64,000 nucleotides of DNA, taken from Klebsiella sp. BIGb0138. Lineage in GTDB: Bacteria > Pseudomonadota > Gammaproteobacteria > Enterobacterales > Enterobacteriaceae. A program made the translations under genes and the position numbers. The notes beneath the pieces are model-generated. The model was not told where the DNA came from. It ran no database searches and saw nothing but the letters and a program-made list of their open reading frames with translations. The DNA is taken from contig NZ_SMCV01000001.1 in the NCBI RefSeq assembly GCF_004342285.1, forward strand, positions 1 to 64,000. The letters run 5' to 3'. Below, in pieces: positions 1 through 9,266 of the stretch; within the stretch, counting starts at the first letter, position 1; each line of letters opens with the position of its first letter.

Positions 1-141
1 GGAAACACCGACCCTGCCGGCATTCATAAGCACCTGATAGAACTGGGGGCGCATCTTCATACCATCATTGTTGATGCTTTTGGTAGCGCAGAGAACACCG
101 TCAAAAACATCGCATTTAACTACATTGTGAGGCTCGCTTAA
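1..141 (+). CDS. Phage structural protein, C-terminal fragment (5' end outside window)
   Basis: An open frame runs from the first base to a TAA whose last base is the A of the next gene's ATG (TAATG overlap), so translation is probably coupled. The visible 46 residues end in FNYIVRLA, preceded by [12 protein letters not shown]-x-F/x-G-N/S-x-x motif followed by a closing strand is what the end of an Ig-like beta-sandwich repeat looks like, as found in phage tail proteins. The position just upstream of tail fibre genes agrees with a tail or host-specificity protein. The function is inferred from context only, since most of the gene is outside the window. Confidence 0.55.
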   Translation, partial: GNTDPAGIHKHLIELGAHLHTIIVDAFGSAENTVKNIAFNYIVRLA

Positions 142-1025
142 TGAGTAATTTCTCATTCTCAGATACTGACCAGGCGTTATGGTTATACCACTTCGATAGC
201 GCCGGTGTTTATATTGGTAGCGGGTTGGCGGTTATTCCTGCCGGGACAGGTTTACCAGCTAAAACAACGCTCCAGCCATGCCAACCATCGAACGGGTTTA
301 CTGGTGTATGGAATGGCGAAAAATGGAATTATGTTGAGGATAAGCGCGGGATGCGTTACTGGAATAAATATGGTGTAGGTTCAGTTGTACTTTCCGTCGA
401 TGAAACTATTCCCGAGGATGCAATTTTTATTGAACCGCCGAAAAAGGATTCAGGTCAGGTCGTTATTTTTCAGAATGGAGAATGGCAAATTCTGACCAAC
501 AATACCGGAAAAGTGTATTACGACCAGTACGGCATTGCTTATGCAGTACCTGATGCTTATTTCACCCTGCCTGAAGGTTACACGATGGTTACTCCTCCGG
601 AGAATAAGCCAGGTTATACCGTTTCATGGAATGGCATTGAATGGGGATATCTGGAAGATTATCGGGGAAAAACGGCGTACCTGAAAAATAATGGTTCAGC
701 TATCACAGTTACTAATCCTGGTCCTCTGCCCAATGAGTACACATTTACCGCCCCCACAACGCAATACGATGAATGGGAAGATGGAGAATGGCATACCAAC
801 GCAGACGCACTGAAGGCAGCACAGGTAGCCAGTGCGAAAGAAAGAAAAAATCTCCTATGGGTTGAGGCCAGCGACGAAATTGCCGTTCTGTCTGATGCGA
901 TCAAGTTCAACATGGCTACTGAGCAAGAAAAAGTGAGATTCGATTCCCTCTCTGAATATCGAGTCTTGATCATGCGCGTCAATCCTGACGATGCACCGAA
1001 TATTTCATGGCCGGTGAAACCGTAA
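141..1025 (+). CDS. Prophage tail fibre assembly-like protein with internal repeats
   Basis: This is a 294-residue phage protein. The last ~80 residues (alanine/lysine-rich helix, then WPVKP at the C-terminus) resemble the tail fibre assembly (Tfa/gpG-like, Caudo_TAP) family, which chaperones fibre trimerisation. The first ~200 residues hold about three copies of a module with the pattern W-N-G-x-x-W followed by an E-D-x-R-G or N-x-x-G-K segment and a tyrosine-rich strand, near residues 56-75, 110-130 and 160-185. This suggests repeated small beta domains. The gene overlaps the end of the previous one by one base and lies 9 bp before the tailspike gene. Codon use is less GC-rich than the chromosomal genes to the right, as expected for a prophage. 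The fibre-assembly role is an inference from the C-terminal similarity and the location. Confidence 0.6.
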   Translation: MSNFSFSDTDQALWLYHFDSAGVYIGSGLAVIPAGTGLPAKTTLQPCQPSNGFTGVWNGEKWNYVEDKRGMRYWNKYGVGSVVLSVDETIPEDAIFIEPPKKDSGQVVIFQNGEWQILTNNTGKVYYDQYGIAYAVPDAYFTLPEGYTMVTPPENKPGYTVSWNGIEWGYLEDYRGKTAYLKNNGSAITVTNPGPLPNEYTFTAPTTQYDEWEDGEWHTNADALKAAQVASAKERKNLLWVEASDEIAVLSDAIKFNMATEQEKVRFDSLSEYRVLIMRVNPDDAPNISWPVKP

Positions 1026-1034
1026 GGATAGATT

Positions 1035-3368
1035 ATGTTTCATATTGATAATAAAAGCGGCGCAACAACTATGCCTACCGTAGGGGACGTGCTCAGCGAG
1101 CAACCCCGCTTCTTTACCGAAGAAAAGGACAAGGCGACATGGCCGGGCGCTGACTGGTTTAATATTGTTCAGTCTGAATTGCTGAATATATTGCAGATGG
1201 CAAATATTTCGCCAGAAAAAGGAAAGTTTAATCAACTCGCAACCGCCATTATAAGAATGCGTGAAACAGGGAAAATCTATGATACCCCTGAGGCCGGAGT
1301 GGACCCCATTGATGGGGTAGCGGACGGATATTTTTATAATGTTATTTCGCAAAATGGTGATTACGTTTATGAGGTATGGAAAAACGTCAAAGGTGTTCCC
1401 ACATTTGTCGGAAAAACTACACCCAGCGGTGACGTTGTTCAGTCGTTAACCGAGATGATTAACCTGAAGGACCTTTTTCCTGAGGTTACTCATGATTTGA
1501 CTGATAGTGAGGGTTTTTCGCTCTGGCGGTTATATACGAACGGGGTATTCGGCACTATAAAATCTATCGTATCACCAGAAGGCGTTTTTCTTTCTGACCT
1601 CACATTCACTCATGCTGATAGTTCCAGTCAGGGATTGATATATCAGGATCCTGACGGTTTTACTGTCACACTTATTGGCCCGGAAGGTATTGGCCAACGC
1701 CCCGGAACGCTGAATGGGGGAGGAAAATTCCATACCGAAACCACCGATGGTGCGTGGTTGCGTCTGGAGGATATCGACGGTTTTTATTCTAACGTGGCCG
1801 ACCAGTCAGGAAAAGCCGCTCCGCAAGCCTTAAGCGGTGATGGTCAATTCACCACGAAAGCGGGTGGTATGGGCTGGCTAAACCTTGAGGATGAAGAGGG
1901 GTTTTTCAAAGCGCTGACTGATGCTGATGGCGAACTCATCGGAGGTAAAGAAATCCCGTATGAAACTTTTGATCTCACAGCCGCAGATGCGCAAAACAAA
2001 GCGTTTTCGCAGAATGTTCGCAGCCGCTATAACGCCGCAGTGCAACGCCTTGTTACCGGGCTGATTCATCTCCTGATTTACAGTCAGAGCCTAGGTACGC
2101 AGCAGGAAGGGTATCCCGCGCTTAGTCAAACCCCTGTTGAGGGTTTCGATAATCTGATGCTGGGTGATTCAATCCGTCCCTCACACCGCTCTAACCCGGA
2201 ATTTGTACCGGTGGGTGATGCCGTATTAAAACCGCTGCACGCAGTGGTTCAGAACAGCACAGGGAGCGCCGTAATTAACAATGAGCAGGTTGCAGCCCTG
2301 CCAGCCGGTTCACCCAATGAGGGCGAAGGTGGTGTTGCTATTGCAAACGGCCTTCGCCGCCTTTGGTTGCAGCGCAATTGCCTGGAGCGTGACCCATCCC
2401 GTCGATTTGTCTTATCCAGTACCGGCGTTAATGGCCGTAGTATCGAGCAGCTTTCAAAAGGGGCTACACCTGAACTATACCAGCGTCCGCTTCAGGCTGT
2501 TCAGCAGGTGAAAGCATTGGCAGATATAGAGGATGTATCTTATTCCATCGGTGCAATTATCTGGATTCAGGGCGAGTGGAATTACAGTAAGACCAACGGC
2601 TCTAACGACAAGGCGACCTATAAAGCCAGTCTCGAAAAGCTGTATACCGACATGGTGTCCGATATGGCCATCGGCATCGCCGGGCAGAAAGCACCACCCG
2701 CTATTTTTATGTACCAGACAGGTGCTGGCTTTACACGTGATGACGCTGATTTATCCATCGGGATGGCACAGTGGGAATTCTGCCGTGAGCATGAGAATGC
2801 GTATCTCGTCACGCCTGCCTACCCCTTCCCGGATAAAGGGGGGCACCTGGGACCAAACGGCTATCGCTGGATGGATATGCAATTCGCCAAAGTGATGCAC
2901 CAGGTACTAAACGAAGGGCAAGGCTGGGAGCCACTGGGGCCGATTAAAATTATCATTATCGGGCGTGAGATTTATGTGTTTTATCACGTACCGTCCCCGC
3001 CGCTAACATTCAGACCGTCATACGTGAAAAACGTTGCAACGCTGTATGCCGATAAAGGTTTTCGGGTGACTGACAGCGTGGGAACCGTTGCTATCAGCAA
3101 TGTTGAGATTGTGGCTGATACGATTATCAAAATAACGACAGGTCGGGATATTTCCGCCAGCGCAAAACTATGGTACGGCGATAAAACTACTCATGAAGGT
3201 AACGGTAACGTTTTTGACAGCGACAATTTTAACTCGCTGGATAGTTTCATTTTTCAAGAAGGTACTGGCCAGTACGAGACGGAAAACATCCCGGAACTGG
3301 TTGGTAAGCCGTACCCGTTAAACAATGCATCGGTCCAATTCTGTCTTTCTATCCCTTACGGAGAATAA
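1035..3368 (+). CDS. Prophage tailspike/tail fibre with SGNH-type carbohydrate esterase domain
   Basis: This 777-residue protein starts at an ATG 8 bp after AAGGA. The N-terminal ~80 residues (E-Q-P-R-F-F, then WFNIVQSELLNIL) look like the virion-anchoring head seen in Klebsiella prophage fibres. Residues ~120-310 form a beta-rich region with two clear F/L-x-D-x-E/D-G-F repeats. From ~340 to ~630 there is an SGNH/GDSL-like hydrolase domain: the nucleophile block IYSQSLGTQ (Ser near 349), the central IIWIQGEWN block (near 510), and the C-terminal HLGPNGYR block supplying the catalytic His (near 602). Such domains remove acetyl groups from surface polysaccharides. The last ~150 residues are a beta-rich tail. 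The likely role is binding and deacetylating the host capsule or O-antigen. The exact substrate cannot be read from the sequence. Confidence 0.75.
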   Translation: MFHIDNKSGATTMPTVGDVLSEQPRFFTEEKDKATWPGADWFNIVQSELLNILQMANISPEKGKFNQLATAIIRMRETGKIYDTPEAGVDPIDGVADGYFYNVISQNGDYVYEVWKNVKGVPTFVGKTTPSGDVVQSLTEMINLKDLFPEVTHDLTDSEGFSLWRLYTNGVFGTIKSIVSPEGVFLSDLTFTHADSSSQGLIYQDPDGFTVTLIGPEGIGQRPGTLNGGGKFHTETTDGAWLRLEDIDGFYSNVADQSGKAAPQALSGDGQFTTKAGGMGWLNLEDEEGFFKALTDADGELIGGKEIPYETFDLTAADAQNKAFSQNVRSRYNAAVQRLVTGLIHLLIYSQSLGTQQEGYPALSQTPVEGFDNLMLGDSIRPSHRSNPEFVPVGDAVLKPLHAVVQNSTGSAVINNEQVAALPAGSPNEGEGGVAIANGLRRLWLQRNCLERDPSRRFVLSSTGVNGRSIEQLSKGATPELYQRPLQAVQQVKALADIEDVSYSIGAIIWIQGEWNYSKTNGSNDKATYKASLEKLYTDMVSDMAIGIAGQKAPPAIFMYQTGAGFTRDDADLSIGMAQWEFCREHENAYLVTPAYPFPDKGGHLGPNGYRWMDMQFAKVMHQVLNEGQGWEPLGPIKIIIIGREIYVFYHVPSPPLTFRPSYVKNVATLYADKGFRVTDSVGTVAISNVEIVADTIIKITTGRDISASAKLWYGDKTTHEGNGNVFDSDNFNSLDSFIFQEGTGQYETENIPELVGKPYPLNNASVQFCLSIPYGE

Positions 3369-3371
3369 ACA

Positions 3372-4100
3372 ATGGTCATGGTTATTAAATCAAATGTACC
3401 GTCTAACATTATCGCAAACCCGGATGGATGGAATCCGCCGTTTACGACTGATGGTCTTCTTTATGCTGGAATTTACGGACGCGGAAATCTGTCAAAGAAC
3501 TATGCGCCTGGCGGTGTCGATGCCGTAGTGACAGGCTCACCGGTAGTAAGTAATCATTTTGCCACCTTCGATTTAAATAACTTCATTGAAACTGGAGTGC
3601 CGACAACGAAGGAAACAACACTGATCACGATTTCGAAGCGTATTAATCCAGCGAAACGCCAGTATTTTATTGCTTCATATAGAGGTACTAATGATGCAGG
3701 GCGTAGTCTGGTCACGGATACGGGTAATCCTAACCTGGCGATGTATTCGCATTATAAAGACCCGACCACTGATGTTTCATCAGTGCAGTTTGCAGCAACA
3801 AAACAGGACATCACTGACGGAACTCCGGCGTTTATGTACGGACGAGATACAGGTAAAAAATTGACGATCAAGAATATGACCAGCCAAACAGGAGCGAATG
3901 TTATAGTACCCGGAAGTGCTGAATCTTTCACCAACCCCGCTTTGACGTACCGGATTGGGCGAAGTAACAGCGGCGAAGTCCCGGAAGCGTCGGCAATTGC
4001 TGTCGCCATGATTTTTGGCCGTGCATTGTCTGATGCTGAGATTCAAGCAGCTTATGACTATTTTCAGGCGTATTTCGCACGGCGGTCAATCGTACTCTAA
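3372..4100 (+). CDS. Prophage tail protein, concanavalin/LamG-like fold probable
   Basis: This is a 242-residue protein that starts 3 bp after the tailspike stop with GGAG in front. Its pattern suggests a jelly-roll lectin-like domain (LamG/concanavalin A-like) of the sort attached to phage fibres: alternating beta strands, a late FGRALSDAEIQAAYDYF segment, and a closing basic tail. The 'F-x-R-A-L-S-D-A-E-I' motif is typical of the last helix of LamG-like domains, where it follows the last strand. It is the final gene of the tail module and is followed by a strong terminator. The gene may add a second carbohydrate-binding component to the fibre. The fold assignment is inference and no catalytic motif is visible. 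Confidence 0.55.
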   Translation: MVMVIKSNVPSNIIANPDGWNPPFTTDGLLYAGIYGRGNLSKNYAPGGVDAVVTGSPVVSNHFATFDLNNFIETGVPTTKETTLITISKRINPAKRQYFIASYRGTNDAGRSLVTDTGNPNLAMYSHYKDPTTDVSSVQFAATKQDITDGTPAFMYGRDTGKKLTIKNMTSQTGANVIVPGSAESFTNPALTYRIGRSNSGEVPEASAIAVAMIFGRALSDAEIQAAYDYFQAYFARRSIVL

Positions 4101-4116
4101 CCACACGTTCAAACCT

Positions 4117-4142
4117 AAACGGGCGTCTTCAGACACCCGTTT
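4117..4142 (+). terminator. Terminator closing the prophage tail operon
   Basis: An 11-bp stem (AAACGGGCGTC paired with GACACCCGTTT, one G-U) encloses the tetraloop TTCA. An AT-rich run containing ATATTTTTATTG follows about 10 bases after the stem. It sits 17 bp after the last tail gene. Confidence 0.8.
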
Positions 4143-4286
4143 AGTATCAAATATTTTTATTGTTGCTTAATTTATTGGTATCGATTGATTTTCAAATCAG
4201 TATCAAATTTTTTCGCGCGCTATAGTTAAGCCGACGGTTTCAATTAAGCCTAAACTCTGCCCGGACATAACTTTCTCCTGTTATTT
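4143..4286. other. AT-rich junction between prophage and chromosome
   Basis: This 144-bp stretch is far more AT-rich than either neighbour and holds no gene. The string AGTATCAAAT occurs twice (from about 4143 and 4199). A right attachment site (attR) is expected here because lambdoid prophages end with their fibre genes. No core could be identified without the left end of the prophage. The first strongly GC-rich chromosomal sequence begins with the metK-like gene on the other strand. Confidence 0.4.
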
Positions 4287-5459
<1,173 letters not shown>

Positions 5460-5545
5460 GGCAGGGCCACTTTATGAAGAAGAGAGTCTCATCTTAGCGG
5501 CCCGCGGCGCCGCGGCGAATAAACTATCTTGCCGCCATAGCGGAC

Positions 5546-5580
5546 TTTTTTGCGCTCCCCTGTTGCGCAAGCGCAAAAAA
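5546..5580. repeat. Inverted repeat with 11-bp arms between metK-like gene and response regulator
   Basis: TTTTTTGCGCT and AGCGCAAAAAA are perfect reverse complements 13 bases apart. The T-run lies on the 5' side of the hairpin in either direction, so this does not fit an intrinsic terminator. It could be a protein-binding site for the metK-like promoter region or simply a hairpin at the end of the regulator transcript. Confidence 0.5.
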
Positions 5581-5593
5581 TGGCAGGGCAATA

Positions 5594-6646
5594 TCAGCAC
5601 GCCTGCGACGAGGTGAGACGGCGATAATCTGACGGCGCAATCCCCGTTTCTTTTTTAAAGATCCGGCAGAAGTAATTGGCATCCTGCCAGGAAAGCTCCA
5701 GTGCAATAGTATTGACTTTCAAATCACTGAATTGCAGGAGCGATTTTGCCATGGCGATTTTACGGTTGGTAATATAGCTTGAGAACCCGGTCCCCATGCT
5801 CTTTTTAAACGCCCGGCTCAAATAGCATGGGCTGACAAAGGACTCTGCCGCAATATCATCGAGAGTCATGTTTTGCAGGATATTCTTTTCAATATGAAAA
5901 CATGCTCTGGTAACAAAATCCATGCTGCTACAGGTACTTTTAAACAGCTGTTCAAAAATGTCGCCACTGATATTTAACAATCCGCTCATCACCCGCCAGT
6001 AATGGCTGGCGGGCAAACCCTGCTGGTGAATGCTGTGAATCATTGCGCCTATTTTGTTACGGCCAGGGGCATATTTATCCCCCAGACCGGCAAGATGCTG
6101 CTGGAGCAGTTCCAGAACGTCGGTCAGCGTTTTCGGCCGATCGCTAGCGGGGGTTTGCTCCGCGTACGCCGTATTAAGCAAATTAAGTAAAAATTCGTGC
6201 CAGCCAGGATAATCACAGCGGCTAATCAGATCGTGGATCCTCTGCCGCAGCTCACGCGTGGCGACGGCCCCCTCTTCATCTACCCGCAACGTTTTGCGGA
6301 TAGTATCGTGCAGAATGCTTTGCTTCACGGGTTTCAACAGGTAATCATCTACTTTCAGGCTTAGCATCTGGCGAACAATTTCAAAGTCATCGTTTGCCGT
6401 TGTGACAATCACTTTGGTCGCGGTATTCTTCTGCTTGAGATACTCAATAACCTGATTACCATTAGGCAGCGGGATGTTGATATCCACAAACATCATATCT
6501 ATTTGACTAAGCCGATCGATGAGTTGAATTGCTTTCTTTCCCGTCGCCGCTTCATGAATAACGGAGTTCTCTACGCAGCGGGAAATGATGCGTTTTAACG
6601 ATTCGGATTCAATATATTCATCTTCGACAATCACAATATTGTACAT
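5594..6646 (-). CDS. Two-component response regulator, receiver plus AraC-type DNA-binding domain
   Basis: This 350-residue protein has an N-terminal CheY-like receiver: acidic pair E8-D9, phospho-acceptor Asp near 55 in FVDINIP, Thr near 83-84 and Lys near 105 in LLKPVK. The C-terminal ~100 residues form an AraC/XylS double helix-turn-helix ending in the family signature (YFCRIFKKETGIAPSDYR). This is the YesN class of regulators. The ATG at 6646 is preferred over the GTG at 6652 because the GGAG is better spaced for it. The gene lies 17 bp after the sensor kinase gene and is almost certainly its partner. Target genes are not shown by the sequence. The neighbours (metK-like gene, or the catabolic cluster to the right) are candidates. 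Confidence 0.85.
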   Translation of the reverse strand: MYNIVIVEDEYIESESLKRIISRCVENSVIHEAATGKKAIQLIDRLSQIDMMFVDINIPLPNGNQVIEYLKQKNTATKVIVTTANDDFEIVRQMLSLKVDDYLLKPVKQSILHDTIRKTLRVDEEGAVATRELRQRIHDLISRCDYPGWHEFLLNLLNTAYAEQTPASDRPKTLTDVLELLQQHLAGLGDKYAPGRNKIGAMIHSIHQQGLPASHYWRVMSGLLNISGDIFEQLFKSTCSSMDFVTRACFHIEKNILQNMTLDDIAAESFVSPCYLSRAFKKSMGTGFSSYITNRKIAMAKSLLQFSDLKVNTIALELSWQDANYFCRIFKKETGIAPSDYRRLTSSQAC

Positions 6647-6663
6647 ACTCACACACTCCAGGC

Positions 6664-7893
6664 TCAGGCCGGGGCCATCGGGAACCGTAGTTTTATGGTG
6701 GTACCAAGCATCGGCTTATGGGGACTGGTAATTTGCAAAGCATAACTTTCACCAAATAACAGCTGGAGACGGTTTTTAATATTATTAATACCAATGCCCC
6801 CTTTCTGCCGATTCTGCTTGCCAGAGAGAATATGCTCAATATCCTCTGGTGAAATGCCGTCGCCATTGTCGGTGATTTCGATAATCACATCCTTGCCATC
6901 GTCACTAGCCCGCAGAACGATATGACTTTTGGTTTCACGTGGTTCCACCACATAATTAAAGAAATTCTCCACCAGCGGCTGGAGAATTAAGAACGGGCAA
7001 ACTGTTTCGTTGTATTTTTCGGGGATATCGCAAACATAGTCAAACCGCTCATTCATTCTGACCTTCTGAATTGACATGTAGCAATTCACATAATTCATCT
7101 CCCGCCCAAGAGTAATCAGGCCATTGTTATTCTTGCGCAGTAAATAGCGCATCATATCGGAAAAATCATGCACCATCGTTTCCGTACGGCTGGCATCCTC
7201 GAGAAACGCCAGACGACCGATGGTGTTCAGCACATTAAACAGAAAATGAGGGTTAATCTGGTATGAAAGCGCTTTAAACTCGGCTTCATGTAATGAGCGT
7301 TCAATTTCAACCCGTTTACGCAACTCGTTGGTTAACTCCTGATCCTTTTGCCGCAGTTCACGCTGAATATTGTTGGCATGAGCCTGCTCAACCAGATATG
7401 ACGCGACGTGGAGTAACGTGTAGGCGGTGGATTCGAACCGTTCATAAGGCATGCGCTGCGTATTTTCATGCAGATTAATCAGCCAGGGATTTTCTTGCCA
7501 CAGATGATTATTATTCAGGATGTAGGGGATGGTTTGCTCTTTCTCAGCTTCGACCTTCACCTGGCCAGAAATAAACGCGCCAAGATAGTGATCGTTAATC
7601 ATGATGGGGACGGCAAACTCGACAAAACCACAGTAACAGCGATACACCACCGGCTCTCCGGCGAGCATGGCCGCCTGCCCACCGGCGCTGTCGCTGTCAT
7701 AGCAATGGCGGGCCAGCGTGGCATTCATCCTTGAGCGCGCACAAAAATCTGAAAACCCGCTGGGGCGCGTCACCGGAATACCTTCCTGATCCACCACCAC
7801 CAGGGCAATCATCATGGATTTACTAAAATTGTCCTGCAGCGTTTGCAGGCGGTCAACATCAAGAAATTCGTGTAATTTGTAGTTATTTTTCAT
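6664..7893 (-). CDS. Cytosolic sensor histidine kinase with PocR ligand-binding domain
   Basis: The 409-residue protein has no membrane segment. Residues ~5-165 form a PocR-type sensory domain with its conserved cysteines (near 51, 64, 86 and 88: FCARSR, RHCYDS, YRCYCGF). A coiled coil follows (~170-210), then a LytS/YesM-type kinase core with the phospho-acceptor His near 216 in [10 protein letters not shown] and an ATP-binding domain with DNGDGIS and [12 protein letters not shown]. PocR domains are known to sense small metabolites such as propanediol in PocR itself. Intracellular ligand sensing is therefore likely, and the ligand is unknown. The ATG at 7893 has GGTGG in front; a GTG three codons upstream is the alternative. 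It is the first gene of a two-gene operon with the AraC-type regulator. Confidence 0.85.
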   Translation of the reverse strand: MKNNYKLHEFLDVDRLQTLQDNFSKSMMIALVVVDQEGIPVTRPSGFSDFCARSRMNATLARHCYDSDSAGGQAAMLAGEPVVYRCYCGFVEFAVPIMINDHYLGAFISGQVKVEAEKEQTIPYILNNNHLWQENPWLINLHENTQRMPYERFESTAYTLLHVASYLVEQAHANNIQRELRQKDQELTNELRKRVEIERSLHEAEFKALSYQINPHFLFNVLNTIGRLAFLEDASRTETMVHDFSDMMRYLLRKNNNGLITLGREMNYVNCYMSIQKVRMNERFDYVCDIPEKYNETVCPFLILQPLVENFFNYVVEPRETKSHIVLRASDDGKDVIIEITDNGDGISPEDIEHILSGKQNRQKGGIGINNIKNRLQLLFGESYALQITSPHKPMLGTTIKLRFPMAPA

Positions 7894-8255
7894 GATATCC
7901 ACCAGGTCAGGTCAAATGCAGCTAAACCATACCCTATTTACCGCTTAAAAATGATGAAATCGCTCACAAACAAAAAATGAATTGTATGAGTAATGTTAAT
8001 ATAGTGACTATGTTGTTTCTGTTTTTATTATATTAATTAACATCCTTTAACGGGAAATAATATAAAGTCGCGCACCTCGATTTATCAATAAAATAAAAAA
8101 GAGACGCTCGCTAACCGGCTGCCGTTCAGGCGATTAAAATGAAATCCCTGTTTCGCGAATAGCCGCTCCCGATGAACAACAAACCACGCCATGGCGTGGT
8201 TTGTTGTTTTATGACCGCTTCATGAAGCGGCGCGTAACGACCGCCGTCAGGACAC
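7894..8255. other. Intergenic region: kinase promoter area and upstream terminator
   Basis: This 362-bp region is AT-rich in its middle (about 7940-8100) and has no convincing gene. On the minus strand, upstream of the kinase gene, TTTGTGAGCGATTTCATCA around 7955-7975 resembles one half of a CRP site (TGTGA-N6-TCA). The match is too weak to call. The perfect palindrome at 8175-8208 is listed separately. Confidence 0.5.
8175..8208 (-). terminator. Perfect 34-bp palindrome, probable terminator after the oxygenase gene
   Basis: Seventeen bases (AACAACAAACCACGCCA) are followed directly by their exact reverse complement, giving a 34-bp palindrome centred on CCATGG. The plus-strand copy runs on into TTTT. 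It lies 47 bp past the end of the minus-strand oxygenase gene, so transcription of that operon would reach it first. The 3' arm itself ends in GUUUGUUGUU in either direction, which may serve as the U-rich tail. The extreme symmetry also allows a protein-binding role. Confidence 0.65.
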
Positions 8256-9245
8256 CTATCCTTTGGCAAAATTGGCCTGAATACGCTGCTGCAGATAGGC
8301 CTCCGCGGTAATCGGCGGATATTTCGCCTGCGGTCCCAGGATCTCGACATCTTTATTGGCCTGACAGAAAAACGCCAGGCTATAGCGCGGTCCCTGATAC
8401 TCATGCGCAAGCGGGCTTCTCACCCGGTGGAAGTTAGAGGGGAGCTGGTCGTCGCTCCAGCGCATCAGCATATCACCGATATTACAGGTGATCACCTCCT
8501 CGCGAGGCTCAATGCTGGTCCACTGCTGGCTCTCGCGGTCCTTACCCGGACACACCTGCAGCCCGCCCTGCCCCAGGCGCTGGAATAACAGCGTCAGGCA
8601 GTCAAAATCCGTATGGGCGCCGGCGCGCCACATCCCCTGCTGCGCCTGGTCGCTGGCGTAGTAGTGCAGCATGCGCAATGTGCTCTGGTAGGTTTCACGA
8701 TTCGGATCGTGAGCGGTGGTAAAAAACGACTCCGGAAACCCCAGCTTTAAAGCAAAGCAAGACAGCAGCTTCATCCCCAGCTGCCAGCACCGGGATTCAA
8801 ACTCCAGCATCGTCTTTCTGAACGCCGGCAGCTCCTGGTCGCTGGGCCACAGCCCCGCCATCAGCGGACGGGTAATCTGGTATGACTCTTTTTGATCCGG
8901 CGTCTTCGTCGACGGTCGGACCTGCGCCTTGCTTTCCCAACCGGCATTGCGGGCCAACGGATACTGCCCCTTCACCTCATCGGGCAGGGCGAAAAACGCC
9001 TCGGTCATGCTGAACGCCTGGCGGATATCCGCCAGCGGAATACCGTGATGGCTAACCTGGAAGAAGCCAATCTCCACTGCCGCCTCCCACAGGCGATCGG
9101 CGATCTCACTTTTCCTTTCCTCAAAATTTGAGAGATCGATGCAGCGGACTTCGCGGGTAAACGTCTCTTCCCCCGGCGCGCCCATCAGCGCTTCGTTCTC
9201 CAGTTCCTGTAATGCATAGCCCTGATTCTGAATGGATTGCGTCAT
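8256..9245 (-). CDS. 2-oxoglutarate/Fe(II)-dependent oxygenase, isopenicillin N synthase-like
   Basis: This is a 329-residue cytosolic oxygenase. The N-terminal DIOX_N region (~30-130, with GFFQVSHHGIP at 60-70) precedes the 2OG-FeII domain. The metal facial triad is His211 and Asp213 (AHTDF) plus His273 (NFHRV), and the co-substrate Arg287/Ser289 pair is in PRYSL. Length and all key residues fit an active enzyme that couples 2-oxoglutarate decarboxylation to oxidation of a small molecule. It is the last gene of an operon with an 8-oxoguanine deaminase-family enzyme (22 bp upstream) and a THI5-type binding protein. The substrate is therefore probably a nitrogen heterocycle or its side chain, which is inference. 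The ATG at 9245 has AGGAC upstream. A palindromic terminator follows. Confidence 0.85.
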   Translation of the reverse strand: MTQSIQNQGYALQELENEALMGAPGEETFTREVRCIDLSNFEERKSEIADRLWEAAVEIGFFQVSHHGIPLADIRQAFSMTEAFFALPDEVKGQYPLARNAGWESKAQVRPSTKTPDQKESYQITRPLMAGLWPSDQELPAFRKTMLEFESRCWQLGMKLLSCFALKLGFPESFFTTAHDPNRETYQSTLRMLHYYASDQAQQGMWRAGAHTDFDCLTLLFQRLGQGGLQVCPGKDRESQQWTSIEPREEVITCNIGDMLMRWSDDQLPSNFHRVRSPLAHEYQGPRYSLAFFCQANKDVEILGPQAKYPPITAEAYLQQRIQANFAKG

Positions 9246-9266
9246 TATGATTGTCCTGTATTGGGT

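Noticed and set aside
5546-5580. Intrinsic terminator for the two-component operon
   Set aside because: The T-run is on the wrong side of the hairpin for both directions.
7420-7450. A tRNA T-loop-like string (GGATTCGAACC)
   Set aside because: It lies inside the sensor kinase gene and no acceptor, D or anticodon arms surround it.
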